From DSNY01 sp037446035 (GTDB lineage Bacteria; Pseudomonadota; Gammaproteobacteria; Burkholderiales; Burkholderiaceae_F): a stretch of 14,403 nucleotides of DNA. Of this stretch, positions 8,046 through 14,403 are shown piece by piece. The stretch's first letter is position 1. Every line of letters starts with the position of its first letter. The stretch spans positions 1 to 14,403 of the forward strand of contig JBBIJJ010000082.1 in assembly GCA_037446035.1 (NCBI GenBank), written 5' to 3'. A program made the translations under genes and the position numbers. Under the pieces are notes generated by a model. It saw only the letters and a list, made by a program, of their open reading frames with translations. It was not told where the DNA came from and made no database searches.

Positions 8046-9373
8046 CAGGTTGCGCACCGCGCGACGGCGTCGAGCAGCGCAGCCAGCTCGCGCGCCCGAC
8101 TCTGCCGGCTACAGGCCGCAACGGCCGTCTCGTCGGGCGCCGCCGCATCGCCCCGACAGAAGCGCACCAGTGCGGCCTCGATCGCTTGCGCGTCGTCCAG
8201 TGGCGCAATTTCGGTCACACCGCAGCGATGCAGCAGCCCGGCGGTATCCCCGCGCGGGTCGGTCAGCGCCAGGATCGGCCGCTGCGCACGCAGGTACTCG
8301 TACGCCTTCGCAGGGATCTGTGCGTTGCAGTTGGCCGCTTGCAGCACCAACAGGCCATCGGCACGCCGCATCTCCTGCAGCGCCTGTCGGTACGGCAGCG
8401 GCGGTGCGATCTCGACGAGATCAGCAACGCCGTAGCGGCGCGCCAGCTCGCGCAGCAGGTCCTCGTGCTCCGGCGCGCGAAAACGCACCAACAGCGCGCC
8501 CGCCGCACTACGCCGCTTCAGCGCCGCCAATGCGGCGAAGAGCTGCGTCGGATCGCGCTCGGAGGGGTAGACGATGCCACTGTGCAGGAGCGTGAAGCGC
8601 CCGGCGACCAGCGGCTCTCCTGCGGCTTCGATACCCGTAAAGCTCGCCTCGTCGAAGCCGTTTTCGATTACCTTGACGCGCGCGGCCGCCTCGGGATAAC
8701 GAGCCCGGTACAAGTCGGCGGCGCCACGCGTGACGAACACGCTGGCGGCGGCGCGCGCAAGCGCGGTCGCTTCGATGCGACGATAGGCGCGCCATGTCGG
8801 CGGATCCGGCGGGTAGTCGTCCTGCGCCATCGGGTCCCGGAAGTCGGCCACCCACGGCACGCCGCTCACTCGTGCCAGCCAGGCGCCGATCACGTGCGCG
8901 GTGGCGATCGGATACGTGCTCCAGATGGCTGCCGGCCGGTACCGTCGAATCAACCGCAGGCCGGCCGGAACCGCAGCCAGCGCCCAAGTGATCCATCGGT
9001 CCGGACGCGCCAGAAGACCGGGATACTTGCCGCGCAGCGCGAGGTGACGCGCCGTGTTGAGCGCGAATGCGCGGTGCACGAGCATGCCATCCAACGTTTC
9101 CCGCTCAAGATCGTCCGAGGTCCGGTCATACGCACGGGGCGAAGCGGTCAACACCAACGGCTGCCAGCCATGTTGCGGCAGATACTGGGCGAATCGCAGC
9201 GTCCTTTGCACGCCGCTGCTCCCCGCTAGCGGCGGGAAGTGAAAGGCGACCATCAATACCCGGCGCGTCGCCCTTTCCCTGGCGTTTTCGGCGGCCGCGC
9301 GAACGCGGTCTCCGCCTGTCGGCAGCCTGATCGACGGCGGCACATCGTTGGACAAGAGCCATCCCGTATTCAC
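8045..9373 (-). CDS. Glycosyltransferase, GT-B fold, family 4-like
   Basis: This is a 442-residue protein. The N-domain begins at RVLMVAFHFPPLAGSSGVQR (38-57), with the typical donor/acceptor loop of family 4 transferases. VADFRDPM (175-182) follows in the middle. The C-domain has LLHSGIVYPSERDP (262-275), and IPAKAYEYLRAQRPILAL (353-370) corresponds to the nucleotide-sugar binding helix. It transfers a sugar from a nucleotide donor to a lipid-linked or growing glycan in the cytoplasm. GTG 9373 is the most upstream start. The first 37 residues look disordered and lie outside the fold, so a later start (for example GTG at residue 11) is possible, and no strong ribosome site was seen. It is the first gene of the minus operon and is divergent from the ACP operon. 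Which linkage it makes is not determinable. Confidence 0.88.
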   Translation of the reverse strand: MNTGWLLSNDVPPSIRLPTGGDRVRAAAENARERATRRVLMVAFHFPPLAGSSGVQRTLRFAQYLPQHGWQPLVLTASPRAYDRTSDDLERETLDGMLVHRAFALNTARHLALRGKYPGLLARPDRWITWALAAVPAGLRLIRRYRPAAIWSTYPIATAHVIGAWLARVSGVPWVADFRDPMAQDDYPPDPPTWRAYRRIEATALARAAASVFVTRGAADLYRARYPEAAARVKVIENGFDEASFTGIEAAGEPLVAGRFTLLHSGIVYPSERDPTQLFAALAALKRRSAAGALLVRFRAPEHEDLLRELARRYGVADLVEIAPPLPYRQALQEMRRADGLLVLQAANCNAQIPAKAYEYLRAQRPILALTDPRGDTAGLLHRCGVTEIAPLDDAQAIEAALVRFCRGDAAAPDETAVAACSRQSRARELAALLDAVARCAT

Positions 9374-9452
9374 GTTAGCGCCCGTATACTAGCCGGCCGC
9401 GCCGACCTTGGCGACCGCCAAACTCAGAGCGGTGCTTTTTCACGGAGTCGTT
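9374..9452. promoter_or_regulatory. Divergent intergenic region, presumed promoters of both operons
   Basis: Seventy-nine bases separate the glycosyltransferase start (minus) from the ACP start (plus). The centre has GTATAC (9384-9389). TATACT (9385-9390, plus) and TAGTAT (9391-9386, minus) are both plausible -10 boxes that overlap each other. No matching -35 box at proper spacing was found. GGAG at 9444-9447 is the ACP ribosome site, 5 bases before GTG 9453. Shared control of the two operons is inferred from the geometry. Confidence 0.4.
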
Positions 9453-9710
9453 GTGACCTCGAGCACGGAGCAGAAGGTAAGGCAGGTTCTTTCGAGCGTT
9501 CTGAACCTGGGCGATCGTGTCAACCAGTTCCATTCCGGCACTCCGCTGCTGGGCGCCGTGCCGGAACTGGACTCCATGGCCGTCGTGTCGTTGTTGACCG
9601 CGTTGGAGGAGAAATTCGGATTCACGATCGAAGACGACGAGGTCGACGGTCGTACGTTCGCCAGCGTGGGGAGCCTGGTCGCATTTGTCGAAGGCAAGCT
9701 TGCAGCCTGA
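9453..9710 (+). CDS. Acyl carrier protein, exosortase A system-associated
   Basis: This is an 85-residue acidic helical protein. ELDSMAVVSLLTALEEKFGF (38-57) contains Ser41, the phosphopantetheine attachment site, in the normal position after the Asp at the start of helix 2. It carries an acyl group as a thioester in the cytoplasm, and the ligase encoded on the other strand is the likely loader. GTG 9453 was chosen because GGAG lies 5 bases upstream and the length fits ACPs. A TTG at 9408 would add 15 residues without support. The end overlaps the hydrolase 2 start. It is the first gene of the plus operon. Confidence 0.92.
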   Translation: MTSSTEQKVRQVLSSVLNLGDRVNQFHSGTPLLGAVPELDSMAVVSLLTALEEKFGFTIEDDEVDGRTFASVGSLVAFVEGKLAA

Positions 9711-10560
9711 TACGGTTTCGGCCTACGAAGCATCGGCCCATTTCGAAGCCGCCGGCGACGGTCCGCGCTTCGTTTTGATCCATCGGCCGCTGCAGACGCG
9801 CGAACGCGGCGCCATCGTGCTTGCACCTCCTTTTGCCGAAGAAATGAACAAGTGCCGCCGAATGCTTGCGCAGACGGCGCGCGCGCTTGCCGCTGACGGG
9901 TGGCGGGTCGTGCAAGCCGACTTGTTCGGCTGCGGCGACAGCGCGGGCGAACTACAGGACGCCACTTGGGACCAGTGGATTGCCGACCTGACGTTGATAC
10001 TGAAATCGCACGCTGATGCGTGCGGCGAGTTATGGCTTTGGGGTGTGCGCGCCGGCGCGCTGCTACTGCCGCCTCTGCTACGCGCCTGCCCTCGTGCGCA
10101 TGTCCTTCTTTGGCAGCCGGCGCACGACGGAGCGACCGTGCTCAACCAGTTCCTTCGCCTGCGCGCATCGACCGCAATCTTGGATGGCACGGCCGCGGTC
10201 GACCGTGCAAGCCTGCGCCGGGAACTGCAGCGCGGCAAACCAGTCGAGGTCGCGGGTTACGTCCTGCCGCCCGGCCTGGCGGCCGGTCTGGCCGCCGCGC
10301 GTCTCGAACTACCGCTGGCGTTCGAGGGCCGCATCGTATGGCTGGAAGTCAGCGATACAGCAGGCGACGACGTGCCCCCAGCCGCGGACCGGTTGCTCCG
10401 CGCGTGGCGTGCCGCGGGCCGCGAGGTCGAGTTCGAGCACGTGGTCGGGCTCCCGTTCTGGCAAACGGTTGAAATCGCGGAGATACCCGAGTTGATCGAG
10501 CGAACGCGAGACGTGCTGTCGCGCGGTCGGCCTTCTATCGCAGCGGTCGCCGAGGCTTGA
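9700..10560 (+). CDS. Hydrolase 2, exosortase A system-associated (alpha/beta hydrolase fold, no nucleophile serine)
   Basis: This is about 286 residues. APPFAEEMNKCRR (42-54) and DLFGCGDSAGE (74-84) are hallmarks of the exosortase A hydrolase type 2 family (TIGR03101, from memory). The nucleophile elbow expected as GxSxG reads LWLWGVRAGALLL, with Arg117 where Ser should be. It may therefore be a non-hydrolytic member, or one using another residue. The start is uncertain: TTG 9700 has AAGG five bases upstream, while TTG 9685 adds five residues. Both overlap the ACP end, giving translational coupling. It is cytoplasmic, since no signal peptide is visible. Its place right after the ACP suggests it acts on, or positions, ACP-bound groups together with hydrolase 1 (inference). 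Confidence 0.88.
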   Translation: MQPDTVSAYEASAHFEAAGDGPRFVLIHRPLQTRERGAIVLAPPFAEEMNKCRRMLAQTARALAADGWRVVQADLFGCGDSAGELQDATWDQWIADLTLILKSHADACGELWLWGVRAGALLLPPLLRACPRAHVLLWQPAHDGATVLNQFLRLRASTAILDGTAAVDRASLRRELQRGKPVEVAGYVLPPGLAAGLAAARLELPLAFEGRIVWLEVSDTAGDDVPPAADRLLRAWRAAGREVEFEHVVGLPFWQTVEIAEIPELIERTRDVLSRGRPSIAAVAEA

Positions 10561-10562
10561 CC

Positions 10563-11489
10563 ATGATAAGCGCGCCCGATCTGCTGCGCATGAATCCCGC
10601 CCAACCCGTCGGCTCGCCAATGGGTGCCAAGCGCAGCTACCGCGAATCAGCGGTCTGGATCGCCTGCAACGGCGAACGCATGCTCGGCGTGCTTTGCGAG
10701 CCGGTGGACCGCCCCGCCGTGCCAGTCGGCGTGCTGATCGTCGTTGGCGGCCCACAGTATCGGGTCGGCAGTCACCGGCAGTTTGTACGCCTGGCACGCC
10801 GGCTCGCGAACGCCGGCTACGTTTCTTTGCGCTTTGACTACCGTGGCATGGGCGACAGCGAGGGGGAAAGCCGCTCGTTTGAAGCGGTGGGCGAAGATAT
10901 CGACGCCGCGATCGCCTTCCTCCGCAGGCATCCTGACCTCACATCGGTCGTCATCTGGGGGCTATGCGACGCCGCATCCGCGGCGTTGATGTTCGGTACG
11001 AACCACCCGCACGTCGGCGGCCTTGTGCTGATCAATCCGTGGGCGCGGGGCGACGATACCCTTGCGACGACGCGCCTCAAGCACTATTACACGCGACGTC
11101 TGCTCGAAGCCGAGTTCTGGCACCGGCTGCTCCGTGCGCGTTTCGACTGGCGCGCGTCGCTGCGCGATCTGGGTTGGAGTCTGCGGCGCGCACTCGATCG
11201 CGCAGAGCCTACGGCGAAGCGGACGTTCCACGCCCGGATGGCCGAGGGGTGGCGAAACTTCCGGGGCCCGATCTTGCTCGTACTAAGCGGGCGCGATCTG
11301 ACCGCGAAGGAGTTCCTCGAACACACGTCGCAGGATCCCCGATGGCACGGTCTGCTCACCCGGCCAAACGTTACGCGGCTCGAACTCGCCGATGCGGATC
11401 ACACGTTCTCCAGCACCTCCTGGCACACGTGGTTGGAAGATCGTACGGTCGAGTGGCTCGATCGCATGCGCACAGGAGGCGAGGCATGA
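10563..11489 (+). CDS. Hydrolase 1, exosortase A system-associated (alpha/beta hydrolase, Cys nucleophile)
   Basis: This is a 308-residue alpha/beta hydrolase. LRFDYRGMGDSEGE (89-102) follows strand 4. The elbow is VIWGLCDAASAAL with Cys135 as candidate nucleophile (G-x-C-x-A). Asp245 (SGRDLTAKEF) and His280 (DADHTFS) complete a Cys-Asp-His triad. The family resembles exosortase A hydrolase type 1 (TIGR03100, from memory). A thioesterase or acyl-transfer role on the ACP-bound group is plausible (inference). Start ATG 10563 has GAGG seven bases upstream; a TTG at 10557 would overlap the previous stop. It follows hydrolase 2 by two bases and overlaps the TPR gene start by four. No signal peptide is seen. 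Confidence 0.9.
   Translation: MISAPDLLRMNPAQPVGSPMGAKRSYRESAVWIACNGERMLGVLCEPVDRPAVPVGVLIVVGGPQYRVGSHRQFVRLARRLANAGYVSLRFDYRGMGDSEGESRSFEAVGEDIDAAIAFLRRHPDLTSVVIWGLCDAASAALMFGTNHPHVGGLVLINPWARGDDTLATTRLKHYYTRRLLEAEFWHRLLRARFDWRASLRDLGWSLRRALDRAEPTAKRTFHARMAEGWRNFRGPILLVLSGRDLTAKEFLEHTSQDPRWHGLLTRPNVTRLELADADHTFSSTSWHTWLEDRTVEWLDRMRTGGEA
11474..11479 (+). promoter_or_regulatory. Strong ribosome binding site of the TPR protein
   Basis: AGGAGG, six bases before ATG 11486. It fixes this start inside a much longer open frame that begins at 10964 and is antisense-like noise over hydrolase 1. Confidence 0.8.
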
Positions 11490-12148
11490 CCTCACGCATC
11501 TTCGGATGGCGATGCACGGCTGGGTTGATCATCGCCGCATTCATCGCGCTGGGGCCCGCATGGGCACAAAGCATTCCCGGTTACCCGGAGCACGTCTCCG
11601 AGTACGACCCGCGCGAAGTGGCCATGCTGCCAACGTATTGTCCCTATACGCAACTCTTTCGCGAGCGCGTCCCCGGAGGCAACGATCCCGAACAGATCCG
11701 CCGCTGGCACGCGGCCATGGGAGACACCTTTCGCTCCATGCATCACTACTGCTGGGGCCTGATGCACCTGAATCGCGCGAATTTCCTGGCCCGGGACGCG
11801 ACGGTCCGCAAGTTCAACTACGCCAGCGCGATCAGTGAGTTCGACTATGTGCTTCGGCACGCGCCGGGCGATTTCGTGCTGCTCCCTGAGATCATCACGC
11901 GTCGTGGCGAGGCACTGCTCGGACTGGGTCGGACCGCACAGGCGCTTGCGGAATTCGAACGCGTGATCGAATTGAAGCCGGACTACTGGCCGGCCTACGC
12001 TCAGATCAGTGACCACTACCGGAACAGTGGTGACCTTGCCAAGGCGCGGCAGATCCTGGAGGCGGGTCTTGACCGATCGCCTGGCGCCAAAGGGTTGCTC
12101 AGACGCCTGAAAGAACTGCCGGACGAGGCCGGAAACAGGCAGCGATGA
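11486..12148 (+). CDS. Secreted tetratricopeptide-repeat protein
   Basis: This is a 220-residue protein. Signal peptide residues 1-27 (core LIIAAFIAL, cleavage after AWA) predict export to the periplasm. The mature N-part has a Cys pair (52 and 89) that may form a disulfide. TPR-like helical pairs follow: about 98-130 (ASAISEFDYVLRHAPGD), 132-165 (RGEALLGLGRTAQALAEFERVIELKPD) and 166-199 (YAQISDHYRNSGDLAKARQILEAGLDRSP). These are protein-protein interaction repeats, so a scaffold for periplasmic polysaccharide assembly is likely (inference). The ATG overlaps the hydrolase 1 stop by four bases, with AGGAGG upstream. The longer in-frame extension back to 10964 is rejected. Confidence 0.88.
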   Translation: MTSRIFGWRCTAGLIIAAFIALGPAWAQSIPGYPEHVSEYDPREVAMLPTYCPYTQLFRERVPGGNDPEQIRRWHAAMGDTFRSMHHYCWGLMHLNRANFLARDATVRKFNYASAISEFDYVLRHAPGDFVLLPEIITRRGEALLGLGRTAQALAEFERVIELKPDYWPAYAQISDHYRNSGDLAKARQILEAGLDRSPGAKGLLRRLKELPDEAGNRQR

Positions 12149-12235
12149 GCGCGCCCTCGGTAGCGAAATGGCTGGCCTCCGCGCGGACCCGATGACCGCG
12201 CCCGTGCGGCCAACGACACTGACAGACGACACGGC

Positions 12236-14050
12236 ATGAGCGAAATTTGCGGCTGCTTCTCGCTGCATCAGAAGGACGATCCAACGGCCATCTTGCGGCG
12301 CATGTTGGGCAGGCAGGACATCGCCCTCGCCGAGTCTGTACAGCCGCTGTACACCGCCGCGATTGCTGCCGACGGCGACGCGCGCCTCGTCCAGCGGGGG
12401 GCCGTACGCCTTGCATTCATCGGCCACCCCCGGATCCGCCTCCCGCAGGGCTGGAGCACCGACGTGTACGAGATCGCTACGGCGATTGGCAGAGACGGAG
12501 CGGATGCATTGTCCTCAATGGGCGGCGACTTTGCGCTTGCGGCTTGGGACGCCGAACGGACGCGCGGCTTGCTGGCGGCCGACCGCATCGGCATTCGCCC
12601 GATTGCGTACACGTGCACCGCAGGCGCGGTCGCCTTCGCGTCTAACCTCGACGTACTGGCCAGGCACCCCGATGTTGATCGCGAGCTGTCGCCGCAAGCG
12701 CTGTTCGACTATCTTTATTTTCACGTTTGCCCTGGCCCCGAGACGATTTATCGCAACGTTTATCGCGTACCGCCGGGTCACTATGTCGAGTTCGGAACGG
12801 CGGGTATGTCCGGACCACGCGCTTATTGGACGGTCCGCTTCGAGGAGACCGCCCGTCCGGACTTAGCCGCGACGACAACGCGGTTCGTCACGTTGCTGCA
12901 GGAAGCAGTCGCGCGGGCCGCGTCCGACGCGACATGCGGAGCATTCCTGTCGGGTGGTACGGACAGCTCGACCGTCTCCGGGATGCTCGCTCGCGTAAAC
13001 GGCTCTCGTGCGAAGACCTTCTCGATCGGTTTCGATGTCGCGGGCTACGACGAGATGGACTACGCGCGCATCGCTGCGCGGCACTTCGATTGCGAGCACT
13101 ATGAGTACTACGTCACCCCGCAGGACGTCGTGGCTGCCGCACCGAAGATCGCAGCTCACTATGACCAGCCGTTCGGCAACGCCTCGGCCGTTCCCGCCTA
13201 CTATTGCGCAAAGCTGGCGCACGATCACGGGATACGGCGCTTGCTGGCCGGTGACGGCGGCGACGAACTGTTCGGAGGCAACGAGCGGTACGCCAAGCAG
13301 TGGTTGCTCGGTCTGTATGACCGGCTCCCGCGCAGCATCCGCTCCTCGGTGATCGAACCGCTCGTTCTGTCGACCCGGCTGATTGATTCGCTGCCGATGC
13401 TGCGCAAGCTGCGCAGCTACGTCGAGCAAGCCAGCCCGCCGATGCCTGACCGCTATGAGTCGCGCGCCCTGCTCGCTCATCTGAAGCCGGAAAACGTGCT
13501 CACCGCCGATTTTCTTGCGTCAGTCGACCCTCGGCACCCGCAGGCCCTGCTGCGCGAAGCGCACGCGCCGTTCGCTGCATGCAGTCTGATTAATCAAATG
13601 CTCGGCATTGATCTGCGCTTCACCTTGGCTGACAGCGACCTGCCAAAGGTCACGCGGATGTGCGACCTGGCGGCGGTCGATGTGACTTTCCCATTGCTGG
13701 ACGAGGACATCGTCGAGTTTTCTGCGCAACTGCCCGCCAACATGAAACTACGTGGCACACGACTTCGCTGGTTTTTCAAGGAGGCGTTGCGGGACTTTCT
13801 GCCGCCTGAGGTGATCGCGAAGCGCAAGCACGGCTTTGGCTTGCCGGTCGGTGCCTGGCTGATCAGTCACCCGCCACTGTTGGATCTGGCCAGCGACGCG
13901 ATCCGCACCTTGGTCGACCGGCGCATTGTCCGATCAGATTTGGTCGATGCCCTGCGGCAACGGCTACTAGCGGCGCATCCCGCCTACTATGGGACGATGG
14001 TCTGGGTGCTGATGATGCTCGCATTGTGGCTCGACGCGAAAAATCGCTAG
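12236..14050 (+). CDS. Asparagine-synthetase-like protein with degenerate glutaminase domain
   Basis: This is a 604-residue protein with the two-domain asparagine synthetase B layout. The C-terminal ATP-pyrophosphatase domain is intact: SGGTDSS (239-245, PP-loop), AGDGGDELFGGNERY (338-352) and KRKHGFGLPVGAWL (529-542). The N-terminal domain keeps GGDFALAAWD and ADRIGIRPIAY but starts MSEICGCF, where the family has MCGIAGIF. Cys2 is therefore Ser2. The RGPD and NGEIYN motifs that bind glutamine are not recognisable. The enzyme probably adenylates a carboxylate and couples it to ammonia or another amine without glutamine, as known for beta-lactam synthetases and lasso-peptide cyclases. ATG 12236 is the only plausible start, and its ribosome site is weak. 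It lies 87 bases after the TPR gene and ends the plus operon. A conventional XrtA amidotransferase would keep Cys2, so this is a variant. Substrate unknown. Confidence 0.9.
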   Translation: MSEICGCFSLHQKDDPTAILRRMLGRQDIALAESVQPLYTAAIAADGDARLVQRGAVRLAFIGHPRIRLPQGWSTDVYEIATAIGRDGADALSSMGGDFALAAWDAERTRGLLAADRIGIRPIAYTCTAGAVAFASNLDVLARHPDVDRELSPQALFDYLYFHVCPGPETIYRNVYRVPPGHYVEFGTAGMSGPRAYWTVRFEETARPDLAATTTRFVTLLQEAVARAASDATCGAFLSGGTDSSTVSGMLARVNGSRAKTFSIGFDVAGYDEMDYARIAARHFDCEHYEYYVTPQDVVAAAPKIAAHYDQPFGNASAVPAYYCAKLAHDHGIRRLLAGDGGDELFGGNERYAKQWLLGLYDRLPRSIRSSVIEPLVLSTRLIDSLPMLRKLRSYVEQASPPMPDRYESRALLAHLKPENVLTADFLASVDPRHPQALLREAHAPFAACSLINQMLGIDLRFTLADSDLPKVTRMCDLAAVDVTFPLLDEDIVEFSAQLPANMKLRGTRLRWFFKEALRDFLPPEVIAKRKHGFGLPVGAWLISHPPLLDLASDAIRTLVDRRIVRSDLVDALRQRLLAAHPAYYGTMVWVLMMLALWLDAKNR

Positions 14051-14120
14051 TCAACTGTCGGTCCGTGCTCGCTGTGCGCTTCAGTTACGCGTGCCCCGTC
14101 GCTGCGGCACAGTCACAGTC

Positions 14121-14153
14121 TCGATGACTCGGCCGCGTCGAGATTGCCATCGA
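14121..14153 (+). terminator. Weak candidate hairpin after the asparagine-synthetase-like gene
   Basis: TCGATG (14121-14126) pairs with CATCGA (14148-14153), with an inner CTCG/CGAG pairing (14128-14131 with 14139-14142). No T-run follows, so this is not a standard intrinsic terminator. It lies 71 bases past the stop, between convergent genes. Confidence 0.2.
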
Positions 14154-14169
14154 TACCCGCAAATGCGGT

Positions 14170-14193
14170 CTCGGCGCGCCGACACACGCCGAG
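14170..14193. terminator. Hairpin just downstream of the deacetylase stop
   Basis: CTCGGCG (14170-14176) pairs with CGCCGAG (14187-14193) around a 10-base loop. It overlaps the perfect 12-base palindrome TCGGCGCGCCGA (14171-14182). It sits five bases after the minus-strand deacetylase stop, the usual place for a terminator, but has no T-run. Confidence 0.25.
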
Positions 14194-14197
14194 TCAT

Positions 14198-14403
14198 TCA
14201 TGCGGACGGAGGCCGGACGCGCCTCAGATTCTGCGCGAGGCGTAATGCATACCGCACGCGGGTACGGTCCCAGGGCGTGAAGCGCGGCAGCTGAAACACG
14301 TCCGCACCGGCAGCCGCGACGCCCCACGCCGTGGACACGGCCGCAACAAAACCGCACTTGCGCACAAGAGCAACATGCGCGGCCGTGTAGTCTTGGTTCG
14401 GAA
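14198..14403 (-). CDS. Polysaccharide deacetylase family protein, C-terminal end only
   Basis: An open minus-strand frame enters from the right edge and stops at TGA 14200-14198, giving 67 residues. The sequence PNQDYTAAHVALVRKCGFVA, then AVSTAWGVA and FQLPRFTPWDRTRVRYALRL, matches in style the end of NodB/CE4-type polysaccharide deacetylases of exopolysaccharide loci. There the (Y)PNG...DY stretch and a later QLPRF strand close the barrel. These enzymes remove acetyl groups from N-acetyl sugars. The catalytic Asp/His residues would lie outside the window. It is convergent with the plus operon. The assignment is from recall of the family, on a short piece. Confidence 0.75.
   Translation of the reverse strand, partial: PNQDYTAAHVALVRKCGFVAAVSTAWGVAAAGADVFQLPRFTPWDRTRVRYALRLAQNLRRVRPPSA

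Noticed and set aside
8018..9229. Long plus-strand frame (403 codons) opposite the glycosyltransferase
   Set aside because: Arg/Gln-rich composition with no motif. It mirrors a well-supported gene on the other strand and is typical high-GC antisense noise.
10964..11485. N-terminal extension of the TPR gene frame upstream of ATG 11486
   Set aside because: It overlaps hydrolase 1 in another frame and is Arg-rich. AGGAGG and a signal peptide define the start at 11486.
12145..12195. 16-codon frame whose ATG overlaps the TPR stop (ATGA), encoding MSAPSVAKWLASARTR
   Set aside because: The overlap looks like coupling, but it is too short, has no family match and could occur by chance. It may at most be a remnant of a lost gene between the TPR and synthetase-like genes.
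12236..14050. Lasso-peptide biosynthesis locus
   Set aside because: A Ser2 asparagine-synthetase-like protein suits a lasso cyclase. However, no precursor peptide, transglutaminase-like leader peptidase or PqqD-like recognition element is visible in the window.

Overview
The window is GC-rich (G/C dominates codon third positions) and densely packed, with 1-4 base overlaps between genes. It reads as part of an exopolysaccharide locus of the exosortase A (XrtA / PEP-CTERM, EpsH-type) kind. The organism is most likely a betaproteobacterium (Burkholderiales/Rhodocyclales-like). This placement rests on the recognisable gene set (acyl-CoA ligase, PLP decarboxylase, acyl carrier protein, hydrolases 1 and 2 of the exosortase A-associated families) and on the style of the secreted Ig/FN3 lipoprotein. 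No rRNA, tRNA, CRISPR array or transposase was seen.

Layout. (a) 1-4351, minus strand: three envelope or extracellular proteins. They are a Tat-type lipoprotein with a 30-proline run (open at the left edge, possibly a polysaccharide-lyase-like enzyme), a secreted kelch-type beta-propeller protein, and a lipoprotein with two Ig-like repeats and one FN3 domain. (b) 4499-9373, minus strand: a tight four-gene operon transcribed in the order glycosyltransferase, GNAT-like acyltransferase, acyl-CoA/acyl-ACP ligase, PLP-dependent decarboxylase. (c) 9374-9452: a short divergent intergenic region. (d) 9453-14050, plus strand: acyl carrier protein, hydrolase 2, hydrolase 1, a secreted TPR protein, and an asparagine-synthetase-like protein. 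(e) 14198-14403, minus strand: the C-terminal end of a polysaccharide deacetylase, convergent with the plus operon.

How the parts may work together (inference). The ligase and ACP would activate an acyl or aminoacyl group, the PLP enzyme would supply an amine by decarboxylating an amino acid, and the GNAT-like protein, the hydrolases and the asparagine-synthetase-like enzyme would transfer, edit or amidate it. The glycosyltransferase and deacetylase act on the glycan. The most interesting observation is that the asparagine-synthetase-like protein keeps its ATP-pyrophosphatase motifs but has Ser instead of Cys at position 2, and its glutaminase motifs are not recognisable. It probably does not use glutamine and may join a carboxylate to another amine. 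Hydrolase 2 lacks a serine nucleophile and hydrolase 1 has Cys in that position, so the pair is also unusual. The exosortase itself, PEP-CTERM substrates and the core polymerase/export genes are not in this window.
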